A DNA stretch of 30,846 nt, from IMG/VR virus record IMGVR_UViG_3300028837_000165, positions 1 to 30,846 of that record. The stretch is one strand, 5' to 3'. Positions 30,787 to 30,846 of this stretch are shown one piece after another; the stretch's first letter is position 1, and every line of letters begins with the position of its first letter. The notes under the pieces were generated by a model that was not told the origin of the DNA, ran no database searches, and was given only the letters and a program-made list of their open reading frames with translations. Position numbers and translations under genes: made by a program. The stretch is from a virus.

Positions 30787-30846
30787 TTAGAGAGCAAGAC
30801 CAGCATTATAATGGGCCTGCACATCAGCCAAAGACATAACACCTCT
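30787..30846 (-). CDS. C-terminal end of an upstream protein, LamG-like (partial)
   Basis: Only the last 19 residues are in the window: RGVMSLADVQAHYNAGLAL then stop. The S-x-x-D-V-x-x-H-Y-N-A-G pattern is a typical last helix of LamG/concanavalin-like domains, which bind glycans and are common on phage capsid or tail decoration proteins. The rest lies beyond the right edge. Confidence 0.5.
   Translation of the reverse strand, partial: RGVMSLADVQAHYNAGLAL

Overview
The window looks like about 31 kb of a tailed, podovirus-like bacteriophage. Genes are packed with 1-20 nt gaps or ATGA/GTGA/TAATG overlaps. Base composition is moderately AT-rich by eye. There are no rRNA or tRNA genes and no integrase, recombinase or repressor that I recognise. 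The replication set (family A DNA polymerase, stand-alone primase, DnaB-type helicase, FEN-type exonuclease, SSB-like protein) and the P22 gp4-like and gp10-like head-tail proteins indicate a short-tailed phage of a Gram-negative host. Terminase, portal, capsid and RNA polymerase genes are not in the window, so host and lifestyle cannot be fixed.

Layout. (1) Positions 3-4651, plus strand: an accessory cassette of an amidoligase, a class II glutamine amidotransferase and an ATP-grasp ligase, followed by an unknown 262-aa protein and two small proteins. This looks like a phage peptide/amide-bond-forming system with unknown substrate. (2) 4652-4905: a non-coding, AT-rich then strongly hairpin-forming segment. 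(3) 4906-17565, plus strand: replication and nucleotide metabolism, with many small unknown genes, two endonuclease genes, and a class II (B12-dependent) ribonucleotide reductase (nrdJ) that is in pieces. (4) 17558-30846, minus strand: lysis and virion genes (candidate 3TM holin, candidate u-spanin, a 1409-aa internal protein with a C-terminal muralytic-like domain, ejection-type proteins, beta-rich structural proteins, gp10-like and gp4-like head-tail proteins). The two arms converge at 17558-17565 with an 8-nt overlap.

The most notable observations are: the three-enzyme ligase cassette; a 17-bp near-perfect palindrome (consensus TTGTGTAACTTACACAA) at five places in the left 10 kb, three of them directly upstream of genes; a homing-endonuclease-like gene inserted into nrdJ with 4-nt coupled overlaps on both sides, plus a second break in nrdJ where conserved sequence is missing; a near-complete overlap of two plausible coding frames at 13706-14029, one of which carries RusA-like catalytic residues; and a lipobox-plus-C-terminal-TM protein (u-spanin topology) encoded out of frame over the holin gene.

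All family assignments come from reading motifs by eye; no database search was possible. Functions of the small genes are mostly unknown.
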